Source: Hymenobacter mucosus
GTDB lineage: Bacteria > Bacteroidota > Bacteroidia > Cytophagales > Hymenobacteraceae
NCBI RefSeq assembly: GCF_900188255.1
Contig: NZ_FZNS01000004.1
Span: 434,001 to 498,000, forward strand
Length of the DNA: 64,000 nucleotides
Reading direction: 5' to 3'
Shown: positions 50,944-58,460 of the stretch, in pieces
Position numbering within the stretch: position 1 is the stretch's first letter
Layout of the letters: every line of letters begins with the position of its first letter
The notes under the pieces: model-generated
The model's input: the letters and a program-made list of their open reading frames with translations, nothing else
Told to the model about the DNA's origin: nothing
The model's database searches: none
Translations under genes and position numbers: made by a program

Positions 50944-52766
50944 TGCCCTCCCGTTTGATTCGCTACTCGGCAGCTAGTGGCCGCTTATGGCTGCTAGGCT
51001 TTTCGGTGCTGCTGTTTTCGTTTGCTCTCCTGCGCAAAACGCCCGCCGAGCAGGTGAAAGTGTACTACGATGCTCATTTGCACCAACTGCACAATGCCCT
51101 CACCCACTTCCAGGAGCGTGCCTACCAGGCCGACACTATTGTACTCCGCACCGAGTTTGCGGCTTGCCGGCGGGAATATAAGGCCTTGGAATTTGCGGTG
51201 GAGTACTACTACCCGCACGCGGCGGGCCGCATCAACGGGGCGGCCTTACCCGAGACCGAGCCAGGGGAGCCGGGCGAAGTAATTCCGCCTAGTGGATTTC
51301 AGGTGCTGGAAGAATACGTGTACGCCGCCCCCGACGAGCGCGCTACCCGTGACCTTATTTATCAGGAGCTCGACAACCTGCTGTTCCAAGTGCGCCAGCT
51401 AGAGCAGCAGGCGCCCCACTTAAGCTTTTCCGACGCCGAGGTATTCAACGCCGTACGGCTGAACCTGTACCGCCTAGCGGCCAAGGGCATTTCCGGCTTC
51501 GACTCACCAGCGGCGCACGCCTCCTTGCCAGAAGCCGCCGTTACGCTGCAAGCCACGCGGGAAGTGCTGGCTTTGTATGAGGTGCCCGCAGCCCTGACTT
51601 CGCAATTGCGCCGCTGTGAAGCCACCATAGCGGCCCCCAGGCAGGACTTCAACTCCTTTGACCGAGCTCGGTTTTTTACGCGCTGCTTCAACCCAGCGCT
51701 GGCCGCGCTGCACCAGGCGCAATTACAGCTACGCATACCTTTCGTGCGGGACCGACGCGCCGTGCGGCCAGATGCGGCGAGCTTTTTCGTAGCTGATGCC
51801 TTCAACTCTTCCTTCTTCGCCCCTACCGATGCGGCGGCACCTACTCCCGCAGTGCTAGCCTTGGGCCAGGCTTTATTCAAGGAGCCTGTGCTATCTGGCA
51901 AAGCGGGGCGTTCTTGCGCCAGCTGCCACGAGCCCAGCCGCGCCTATACCGATGGGCTGCGCGTGAACAGTTCTCTCCTGGCCGATGCTGGCCTAGAACG
52001 CAATACGCCTACCCTCCTCAACGCGGCCCTCCAACCCGACCAGTTCTACGACAGCCGGGTGCATTTTCTGGAAGACCAAGTGCACGCCGTGGTAACCAAC
52101 AAGGCTGAAATGGGGGGTCAGCTCAGTCAAGCACCTGCTCTACTCCGCAAGAAGGCAACATATGCTAAGCAGTTTGCCAAGGCATTCGACAAGGAGAAGC
52201 AACCCATTACCGAGCGCAACATCCGGCGCGCCGTGGCTGCCTACGTCCGGTCCCTAGTCGGCCTCAACAGCCGCTTCGACCAGTTTCTGCGCGGCGACAC
52301 GGCGGTGCTGAACAACCAGGAAATTTTGGGTTTCAACGTCTTTATGGGGAAAGCGCAGTGCGGCACCTGCCACTACCTGCCCCTGTTCAACGGCACCGTA
52401 CCACCCCTCTACGACAAAACAGAAAGTGAAGTGCTCGGCGTGCCGGCCACCACCGATACCCTGCACCCAAGGCTGGATGCCGACCCTGGCAAGTTTTTGC
52501 TTTATGGCGTGGCCCACCAGCGGCACGCCTTCAAGACGCCCACCGTCCGTAATGCTGCCCGCACCGCGCCCTACATGCACAACGGCGTGTACCAGACCCT
52601 GGAGCAGGTGCTCGACTTCTACAACAAAGGCGGTGGTGCAGGCCTGGGCTTAGAAGTACCTAACCAAACCTTAGCCGAAGACCGCCTAAACCTGAGCACT
52701 ACCGAACAGCAGGCCATCGTTGCCTTCATTAAGGCCCTGAACGACACGCGGGAAGTGGCGTATTGA
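50943..52766 (+). CDS. Di-haem cytochrome c peroxidase with unknown N-terminal domain
   Basis: A 607-residue periplasmic peroxidase-like protein. A hydrophobic leader (about 13-29) precedes a helical N-terminal domain (about 35-290), not found in standard CcpA/MauG proteins, that resembles in layout imelysin-type helical domains. The C-terminal half (about 295-607) is a classic cytochrome c peroxidase with two haem sites, CASCH (325-329) and CGTCH (473-477), and the typical TPTLLNAALQPDQFYD and KTPTVRNAARTAPYMHNG blocks. It would reduce H2O2 with electrons from cytochromes. Overlapping start with the LRR gene makes it translationally coupled. A hairpin terminator follows. Confidence 0.9.
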   Translation: MPSRLIRYSAASGRLWLLGFSVLLFSFALLRKTPAEQVKVYYDAHLHQLHNALTHFQERAYQADTIVLRTEFAACRREYKALEFAVEYYYPHAAGRINGAALPETEPGEPGEVIPPSGFQVLEEYVYAAPDERATRDLIYQELDNLLFQVRQLEQQAPHLSFSDAEVFNAVRLNLYRLAAKGISGFDSPAAHASLPEAAVTLQATREVLALYEVPAALTSQLRRCEATIAAPRQDFNSFDRARFFTRCFNPALAALHQAQLQLRIPFVRDRRAVRPDAASFFVADAFNSSFFAPTDAAAPTPAVLALGQALFKEPVLSGKAGRSCASCHEPSRAYTDGLRVNSSLLADAGLERNTPTLLNAALQPDQFYDSRVHFLEDQVHAVVTNKAEMGGQLSQAPALLRKKATYAKQFAKAFDKEKQPITERNIRRAVAAYVRSLVGLNSRFDQFLRGDTAVLNNQEILGFNVFMGKAQCGTCHYLPLFNGTVPPLYDKTESEVLGVPATTDTLHPRLDADPGKFLLYGVAHQRHAFKTPTVRNAARTAPYMHNGVYQTLEQVLDFYNKGGGAGLGLEVPNQTLAEDRLNLSTTEQQAIVAFIKALNDTREVAY

Positions 52767-52863
52767 CTTTGACGCAAAAAGCTTTTGCTAGCTACTTTCA
52801 GCACTTCACCTTGCAGCGGTTATTCGAGTTATTCTAACTCAGTACAGGAGCCGTGTGGTAGTA

Positions 52864-52911
52864 ACGCGCCCCGTAGCAGTACTAGAATTCTGGCACTGTT
52901 ACGGGGCGCGT
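52864..52911 (+). terminator. Terminator of the PhoX-LRR-peroxidase operon
   Basis: ACGCGCCCCGTAGCAGT (52864-52880) pairs with ACTGTTACGGGGCGCGT (52895-52911) with one G-T wobble. GTTTCTTGT follows. It is about 97 bases after the stop of the peroxidase gene. Confidence 0.8.
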
Positions 52912-53004
52912 GTTTCTTGTAACTTCTGAAGCTACAAAACTGCCCTTACTAGGCTGCGGTGACAGAAAACGATTTATAATAGGCTATAAGCACAAGGCCA
53001 GTAT

Positions 53005-53030
53005 TCCCCGACTGCGCTCGGAATGACGGC
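53005..53030 (-). repeat. Possible dispersed-repeat remnant
   Basis: Read on the minus strand this gives GTCATTCCGAGCGCAGTC followed by GGGGAA. I recall strings of this kind as short interspersed repeats in intergenic DNA of Hymenobacter relatives. I have only one copy in view, so it cannot be tested inside this window. Confidence 0.35.
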
Positions 53031-53325
53031 CCGTATTGGGCAGGCGCCAACAAGGCCTGGGATAAAGACTCAGCAGGCGAAGTCTGGCCTTCCGCAGCCA
53101 CTGTGGACCAGTAGAATACAAGCTGCGCCAGCCAGTACCGGTTTTCAACTACTCGCTTGGCAGTTGCTGAAAATTACATTTACTTTGAAACACAAAGTTC
53201 TTTTACAAAAAGAACTACTTCCTTCCTCTATCCAAGAAATCCGAAAATGGAAAAGCAGGCGCCCCTACCCGTGCCTTCACACTATTGGCCGTAACACTTC
53301 CTAACCCGCGTAATTCTTTTATAAA

Positions 53326-53832
53326 ATGCTCTCGCTCAAATCGTATCGGTCTTATATTTCCTTGATCTTACTCTTTGTCCCGCCTGTCTTGTTTGGCCTT
53401 CTATTGGTGGTGTTTCAAGGCAACGACAAGTTGAGGCTTACTCGTGAGCTGCCTTACTTACCCTGGCAATTCTTGGTTATGGGTGTTGCAGGGGCCATTG
53501 CTACGGCCGGTGGCGTACTAGACTGGCGCTACCACCGCAACCCGCTCAACTTAAAAATTCCTAAAAAAGAGCGGGACGCCGAAGCGGCGGCGCTGGGCCT
53601 GGGCGGCGTGCCAATGTTTGTGCTGATGTGGCTGGCCATGATGCAGTCCAACCCCGCCACCTGGCTAATCCCCATCTTACTGGTGTTGATATACACCGTA
53701 GTGGCTATCAGCTACGATGAGTTCGTTTTTCACATCAAACGTTGCGGGCCGCTGGAAACCGCCTATCATCGGATGCTGGTGTTTGGCAACGGAGTTGCCT
53801 GGTTGGCCTGGTTTCATTTTATCTTCTGTTGA
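53326..53832 (+). CDS. Unknown membrane protein with three carboxylate-x3-His motifs
   Basis: A 168-residue protein of unrecognised family with about four to five hydrophobic helices (roughly 10-30, 46-64, 92-107, 113-130, 150-168). Three acidic-x3-His pairs are visible at helix edges: Asp66/His70 (DWRYH), Glu132/His136 (EFVFH) and Glu144/His148 (ETAYH), with the last two in the stretch YDEFVFHIKRCGPLETAYH. Such a set could bind a pair of metal ions at the membrane, as in some integral di-iron proteins; this is an inference. The stop overlaps the ATG of the next gene (TGATG), so the two are coupled. Confidence 0.72.
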   Translation: MLSLKSYRSYISLILLFVPPVLFGLLLVVFQGNDKLRLTRELPYLPWQFLVMGVAGAIATAGGVLDWRYHRNPLNLKIPKKERDAEAAALGLGGVPMFVLMWLAMMQSNPATWLIPILLVLIYTVVAISYDEFVFHIKRCGPLETAYHRMLVFGNGVAWLAWFHFIFC

Positions 53833-54365
53833 TGACGGTCGGGCGCTTGCTAAGCGAGAGTAAAAGGCAGTTCGATAAGCGGCCAGCGCAAGTACAGCAG
53901 GTTTTTTCCAGCAATATGTTTGCCGTGGGTGCCCGCTGGATGTTCGAGAAGCTGCACGAAGACGACGAATTGGGAGCTGTAGCGGTATTTGATCCTTCTA
54001 TCAATTTCAGGTATTACGGCTATTTGAAGTACGGCACTAGCTTGCTGGCTTTCCTAACTTCTTGCTTCGCCTTCGGAAAGCTGCACTTGTTGCTGATGCC
54101 GCTGGCGGTACTGGTTTTTTATGTATTCGAAGTGCATTTCCTGTTTTTGTTTCCCTTGCTGCTTGACCGGGTCGAGAACCCCATCCTAACAAGCATCAAA
54201 CAGACCTACCTAACTGGCTTCATTAAAGCCCTGCTTTGGGTGTTCATCATAGCCATGTACATGCTGTCGGGGCTGCTGAACCCTCGAAATCCGTGGCGCA
54301 AATGGCATATCGGCTGTTTATCAATTGTACTCTGGTATAGGTATGAAGTTAGAGATAGGGTATAA
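53832..54365 (+). CDS. Unknown membrane protein
   Basis: A 177-residue protein that I do not recognise. The first 60 residues are charged and hydrophilic (MTVGRLLSESKRQFDKRPAQ), the rest has about three hydrophobic helices (about 70-87, 89-114, 133-152), with FEVHFLFLFPLLLDRVENPI in the second. The C terminus is basic (RNPWRKWHIG...). The ATG at 53832 overlaps the stop of the previous gene by one base. A longer frame starting earlier would overlap it in a different reading frame. The gene ends 23 bases into the next gene. Both overlaps suggest translation as a unit with the phosphoesterase. Confidence 0.72.
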   Translation: MTVGRLLSESKRQFDKRPAQVQQVFSSNMFAVGARWMFEKLHEDDELGAVAVFDPSINFRYYGYLKYGTSLLAFLTSCFAFGKLHLLLMPLAVLVFYVFEVHFLFLFPLLLDRVENPILTSIKQTYLTGFIKALLWVFIIAMYMLSGLLNPRNPWRKWHIGCLSIVLWYRYEVRDRV

Positions 54366-55053
54366 CCATGACTTTGAGGTGCGGGAAGAAACCTACCTGA
54401 CCGCCACTGGACCCAACTTCACTGTCCTCTACCTCTCCGATCTGCACCTGACTCGTTGGAGCGGCCCCACCATCAGCAAACTCGAACAAACCATTACCCG
54501 GTTGAATCCTCGAATACTGTTGCTCGGCGGCGACTATGTGGATTGCGCCAAAGGCCTCCCGCACTTCGCCCGGCTCATGGAGTTCCTGGCGAACCGGGAG
54601 TTGGTATTTGCAGTGGCAGGAAATCATGACGTTTTCTTTGGCGTAGAGCGGCTGAGACAGTTGGCCGAACGCAACAACCTGGTATGGCTGACGGATACGG
54701 CGGCTGACATTACGCTCGATGGTCACCAGGTCCGGATTTCCCCTGCCCCCACTACCGAGCGGGTTGAGGGTTTGGGTTTTAGCATTCTATGCCTGCACAA
54801 GCCCCTTGACATAACCACGCTAGGTTGCCCTCCCGAGTTGGTATTCGCCGGCCATTTACACGGTAGCCAGTTTGTGTTTTGGCAATCCACCAAGGGCCTT
54901 TTTCCTGGCAGAGTATTCTACCGGTGGAATATTTTAAAAACCACGGTCGGCCGTAGCCTCTACCTCATCAGCAAAGGCTTAGGCGACACGCTACCAATAC
55001 GGTACAATTGCAAGAAGGACGTTGTTTTCGTGACCGTCAAGCGCTTAGCCTGA
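54343..55053 (+). CDS. Calcineurin-like metallophosphoesterase (YaeI-like)
   Basis: A 236-residue metallophosphoesterase. The motifs are in order: SDLHLTRWSG (D-x-H), GGDYVDCAKG (GDxxD), AGNHDVFFG (GNHD), and later FAGHLHGSQ (GHxH). Its shape is like YaeI/LpxH-type phosphodiesterases, often acting on lipid-like or nucleotide substrates at the membrane. It has no signal peptide. The ATG at 54343 is inside the previous gene's last 23 bases. The likely partnership with two membrane proteins upstream is supported by the overlaps alone. Confidence 0.87.
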   Translation: MKLEIGYNHDFEVREETYLTATGPNFTVLYLSDLHLTRWSGPTISKLEQTITRLNPRILLLGGDYVDCAKGLPHFARLMEFLANRELVFAVAGNHDVFFGVERLRQLAERNNLVWLTDTAADITLDGHQVRISPAPTTERVEGLGFSILCLHKPLDITTLGCPPELVFAGHLHGSQFVFWQSTKGLFPGRVFYRWNILKTTVGRSLYLISKGLGDTLPIRYNCKKDVVFVTVKRLA

Positions 55054-55123
55054 ATTCAAACATTCAGTCCAACAGCTATCAGGTACAAGTAATTAAAGCC
55101 TCCTACTCCTATTTACAAGCCCT

Positions 55124-56095
55124 ATGAAATTCTTACTTGCCGTTACCCTGGCCGCCGTGTACGGATTGCTAATTCGGTTATTGTTTGGCTCCGCGAATGG
55201 CTTGCTGGAAATTATGAGTGTCACCTTCCTGTTTTTGGTGCCCTCGCTCATCGGATTTCTAACGGTTATACTGATGCCAGCCAGAAAAATAACTTCTGGC
55301 ACCGCGGCCTTCTTTACGCCCTGGCTTACCAGTTCAGTACTGCTGGTAGTTACTATACTGCTGAATATGGAGGGTACTATCTGCTGGCTGATGGCTTTCC
55401 CAATTTTCGCGGTAGCCGCCGGCGCTGGGGGCGTATTGGCCTACTGGCTGCGCAAGCCTAAACCCAAAGACCTGAACGCAAACAACTGGCAACGGCCTAA
55501 CACGCTGCAGGTGTCCTTGGTGTTTGTTGTGCCATTGCTACTGGGTGCCGTTGAGGGAGAAAAAGCGTTAGCACCCAAGCAAATGGTCATTGAAAGGGCC
55601 GTAATCATCAACGCGCCAGCTGCGGACATTTGGAAGAAGCTAATTAGCAACAAGCATCTAGGCCAGCACACAAACAAAACGTCTTTTTCGACGCTGCTCG
55701 GCTTTCCCAAACACGTGAGCACTACCCTGGACACGCTGCTTGTTGGCGGCACCCGAATGGCTTATTACGAAAAAGGCCTGTACTTCAAGGAAACCGTAAC
55801 CCAGTACCAGCCGGAGCGCCTGCTCGTGCTACGCGTCGATGCCAATCCCAACGCCACTCCTGCGGCTGTCATGGATGAGCACATCTTGATTGGAGGCAAG
55901 CACCTCGACATTCTGGAAGATGTGTATGACTTGCGCCCTCTACCTGGGGGCCGCACCCGGCTGGCACTCTCAAGCCGGTTTTACATTAACACCCCTTTCA
56001 ACTGGTACGCTGGTATCTGGGCGCACTACTTAATGACTGACATCTTGGAGGGCGAGCTTAATCTGATTGCGGAACAAGCACCGACTACCCTGTAG
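55124..56095 (+). CDS. Membrane protein with C-terminal SRPBCC-like domain
   Basis: A 323-residue protein in two parts. About 1-150 contains four hydrophobic helices (roughly 5-23, 27-52, 60-83, 86-109) and a further one near 128-142. About 155-323 looks like an SRPBCC/START-like ligand-binding fold: MVIERAVIINAPAADIWKKLISNKHLG, TRMAYYEKGLYFKETVTQYQP, and TRLALSSRFYINTPFNWYAGIWAHYL. Such domains hold hydrophobic ligands. The join of four membrane helices with a SRPBCC domain is uncommon. It begins 70 bases after the phosphoesterase gene on the same strand, likely in the same unit. Function unknown. Confidence 0.78.
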   Translation: MKFLLAVTLAAVYGLLIRLLFGSANGLLEIMSVTFLFLVPSLIGFLTVILMPARKITSGTAAFFTPWLTSSVLLVVTILLNMEGTICWLMAFPIFAVAAGAGGVLAYWLRKPKPKDLNANNWQRPNTLQVSLVFVVPLLLGAVEGEKALAPKQMVIERAVIINAPAADIWKKLISNKHLGQHTNKTSFSTLLGFPKHVSTTLDTLLVGGTRMAYYEKGLYFKETVTQYQPERLLVLRVDANPNATPAAVMDEHILIGGKHLDILEDVYDLRPLPGGRTRLALSSRFYINTPFNWYAGIWAHYLMTDILEGELNLIAEQAPTTL

Positions 56096-56159
56096 GTAGG
56101 GTAAAGCAGAAGAGTTGCGAGAAAGGCGCCCGAGCGCAAAGCCCGAAAACCTTGAAAAT

Positions 56160-56202
56160 AAAACGCCCCGCCGAAAGCACGTAGCTTTCGGCGGGGCGTT
56201 TT
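56160..56202. terminator. Bidirectional terminator between SRPBCC gene and ABC-F gene
   Basis: Nineteen-base arms with a five-base loop (ACGTA), rich in G and C in the middle and flanked by A4 and T4. It sits 64 bases after the SRPBCC gene and 18 bases before the convergent ABC-F stop at 56221. Confidence 0.92.
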
Positions 56203-56220
56203 ACTATGCGAAACTGCTGG

Positions 56221-58131
56221 CTACATCTCGGCCAACATTTCCCAACGGTCGTTAAGTTGAGCCAGTTCTTTCTTCACCTGCTCAAATTTTACGGTCGCGT
56301 CTTTTAGCTGAGCGGTGTTTTGGTAAATCTGGGGGTCGGCGAGTTGCTTTTCATAAACGGCCAACTCCTTTTCACGCTCATCAATCTTGGCCTCTACCTC
56401 TGCCAGCTCCTTCAACGCCTTTTTCTGATCGGGTGAAGGAGTTTTGGCGGGCGAAGCTTCCACTTTTTTCTCCTCCTTGGGCAGCGGCTTAGGTGCAGAC
56501 GGCGAAGGCAGGCCCGCTTTCTTGGCTGCCTTTTCCCGGTCTTCCTGCCACTGCTCGTACTCGGCGTAGGTGCCGGGGTATTCCTTCAGTTGGTAGTCTT
56601 CGATGTACCAGATCTTGTTGGCCACGTTCTCCACAAAGAACCGGTCGTGGCTGATGACGATGTAGGTACCTTCATACTGATCTAGGGCCTGAATCAGGAT
56701 GTTCACCGACTGCATATCCAAGTGGTTAGTCGGTTCGTCAAGCAGCAGGAAGTTAGCTTCCGAAATCAGGGTTTTGGCCAGGGCCACGCGGCTTTTCTCG
56801 CCCCCGCTGAGCACCTTGATTTTCTTGTACACCTCGTCGCCGGTGAACAGGAAGGAACCCAGCACTGAGCGCAATTCCATTTCGGTGCGCTTCGAGCCGG
56901 CCTCAATCATCTCCTGCAGAATCTCGTTCTCAATGCGCAGGCTTTCTAGCTGGTGCTGCGCGTAGAACGACATGATGACGTTGTGACCCAACTGGTGGTT
57001 GCCGTTGGTGGGCGCCTCCTGGCCCGCCACCAAGCGCATCAGCGTGGACTTGCCCTTACCGTTGGCCCCAATCAGGGCAATTTTGTCGCCCCGCTCGATG
57101 TGCACGTGGGTGTCTCGGAAGATGAGCTTTTCGCCGTATTTCTTGCCCACGTGCTCCATGCGCAGAATGTGGCGGCCGGGAGTCACGGTGAAGTTGAATT
57201 TGATGTTCACGCGGGCATCGTCGGCGGCCACATCCTCGATGCGCTCCAGCTTATCCAGCGCCTTCACACGGCTCTGGGCCTGCTTGGCTTTGCTGGCCTT
57301 GGCCTTGAATCGCTCAATAAACCGCTCGGCTTGCCGAATTTGAGCTTGCTGGTTTTCGAAAGCGCCTTTCTGGATGGCGTTGCGCTCTTCCTTCTCTTCG
57401 AGGTAGAACGAATAGTTGCCCGCATACGGCACCAGCTTGCCGCCCGTCACCTCCACGGTGGTGTTGGTGGTACGGTCCAGGAACTCCCGGTCGTGGCTCA
57501 CAATAATAACGGCTCCTTCGTACCCGGCCAGGTAGTTTTCTATCCACTTGATAGACGGCAAGTCCAAGTGGTTGGTGGGTTCGTCGAGGAGCAGCAAGGA
57601 AGGCTGTTGCAGCAGGATTTTAGCCAACATCACGCGCATGCGCCAGCCACCCGAGAACAGTTTCAGCGGCCGTTGCAATTCCTCCGTGGTGAAGCCCAGA
57701 CCTTCCAGGATTTCTTCGGCGCGGGCCTGCATGGTATAGCCGCCCAGCGCCTCGAAGCGCTCCTGCAGATTGGCCAGCTTCTCTACCAAGTCGTCGGTAT
57801 AGTTGGTTTCAAACTCCAACAGCACCTCGTCGATTTTTTTCTGCACATCCAGTGCCTCAGCAAAGGCCTGCATGGCCACGATCAGAATTGATTCGTGGGA
57901 GTCGTAGCTGAGCAAATCCTGGTTTAGAAAACCCAGGCTTACCTCCTTACTCATGGAGATACTCCCCCCATCGGGCTTGTATTCGCCCACCAGAATACGC
58001 AGCAGCGTGGATTTGCCCCGGCCGTTCAGCCCAATGAGGCCAATCTTATCCTTGGGCTTGATATGGAGGCTGGCTTTGTCGTAGAGCGTACGCGAGCCGA
58101 AATGAAAGTCGAGGTCGGTAATGGAAATCAT
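56221..58131 (-). CDS. ABC-F family ATPase
   Basis: A 636-residue soluble protein with two ABC domains in one chain and no membrane part. First domain: Walker A GLNGRGKST (about 34-42), a FSGGWRMR-type signature and DEPTNHLD. Second: Walker A GANGKGKST, LSGGEKSRVALAKTL signature and DEPTNHLD. The linker and C-terminal charged coiled coil (about 540-636) are typical. The FSGGWRMR signature suits the YheS/EttA-like ribosomal group. It is distinct from the partial protein at the window start, and related in fold. Its promoter box TACCTTTG at 58152-58159 is exact and it ends at a shared terminator. Confidence 0.94.
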   Translation of the reverse strand: MISITDLDFHFGSRTLYDKASLHIKPKDKIGLIGLNGRGKSTLLRILVGEYKPDGGSISMSKEVSLGFLNQDLLSYDSHESILIVAMQAFAEALDVQKKIDEVLLEFETNYTDDLVEKLANLQERFEALGGYTMQARAEEILEGLGFTTEELQRPLKLFSGGWRMRVMLAKILLQQPSLLLLDEPTNHLDLPSIKWIENYLAGYEGAVIIVSHDREFLDRTTNTTVEVTGGKLVPYAGNYSFYLEEKEERNAIQKGAFENQQAQIRQAERFIERFKAKASKAKQAQSRVKALDKLERIEDVAADDARVNIKFNFTVTPGRHILRMEHVGKKYGEKLIFRDTHVHIERGDKIALIGANGKGKSTLMRLVAGQEAPTNGNHQLGHNVIMSFYAQHQLESLRIENEILQEMIEAGSKRTEMELRSVLGSFLFTGDEVYKKIKVLSGGEKSRVALAKTLISEANFLLLDEPTNHLDMQSVNILIQALDQYEGTYIVISHDRFFVENVANKIWYIEDYQLKEYPGTYAEYEQWQEDREKAAKKAGLPSPSAPKPLPKEEKKVEASPAKTPSPDQKKALKELAEVEAKIDEREKELAVYEKQLADPQIYQNTAQLKDATVKFEQVKKELAQLNDRWEMLAEM

Positions 58132-58151
58132 CCTACTTTGCTATGAAGCTG

Positions 58152-58159
58152 CAAAGGTA
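58152..58159 (-). promoter_or_regulatory. -7 promoter box of the ABC-F gene
   Basis: On the minus strand TACCTTTG, followed by C, is an exact TAnnTTTG, 21 bases before the ATG at 58131. No -33 box is obvious. Confidence 0.5.
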
Positions 58160-58409
58160 CGAGGTTTAAGTAGAGGAGCTTTATGTACGCTGCCCTAAAG
58201 AATACAAGATACCCGTTGGGCACCCCCTCCTGATACTAGAGCTGCCGTACTGTGCTGTTGAAACTTGTACGAGCGTTTACATGTCGGGCATAGAGAGGGG
58301 CAGTACCAACCAAGGCCCCTTACCTCTCCTGATAGTACCGGCGCCCTAGCACTGGGCTGCCAAGCACCATCTGCGTACTCATCCCTTACGTATCTGCTGA
58401 TGGTAAATA

Positions 58410-58425
58410 CTTGTTATATAACAAG
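58410..58425. promoter_or_regulatory. 16-bp perfect palindrome, candidate operator
   Basis: CTTGTTATATAACAAG is an exact palindrome upstream of the transglutaminase-like gene (ATG at 58461), in AT-rich DNA where a promoter is expected. The size and symmetry fit a dimeric repressor site. No matching regulator lies in the window. Confidence 0.4.
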
Positions 58426-58460
58426 ATATACAGGTTTAGTTCGTTGGCGCAAAGAGTTGC

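Larger units (their letters stand above)
52767..53325. other. Intergenic region of 559 bases with terminator and repeat-like remnant
   Basis: Contains the peroxidase terminator at 52864-52911, then no gene I trust. At 53005-53030 is a sequence like the reverse complement of GTCATTCCGAGCGCAGTC, a phrase I recall from short dispersed repeats in Hymenobacter-like genomes. From 53160 on the DNA is AT-rich, with promoter-like TACATTTA or TTACTTTG near 53175-53187 upstream of the membrane gene at 53326. A small open frame at 53023-53304 is judged non-coding. Confidence 0.55.
58132..58460. other. Intergenic region of 329 bases between divergent ABC-F and transglutaminase genes
   Basis: Contains the promoter box for the ABC-F gene (58152-58159, minus) and a perfect 16-bp palindrome CTTGTTATATAACAAG at 58410-58425, 36 bases before the transglutaminase ATG. 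Nearby AT-rich sequence (58390-58440) suits a promoter for that gene. No gene seen. Confidence 0.6.

Noticed and set aside
53023..53304. Open frame of 93 codons in the gap before the membrane gene
   Set aside because: Its translation is low in complexity of the wrong kind, with no domain or signal, starts inside repeat-like sequence and has no promoter. I treat the gap as non-coding.
56953..57891. Long open frame (312 codons) opposite the ABC-F gene
   Set aside because: It is a complementary-strand shadow of a well-supported ABC-F ATPase and has His/Val-rich composition typical of such shadows.
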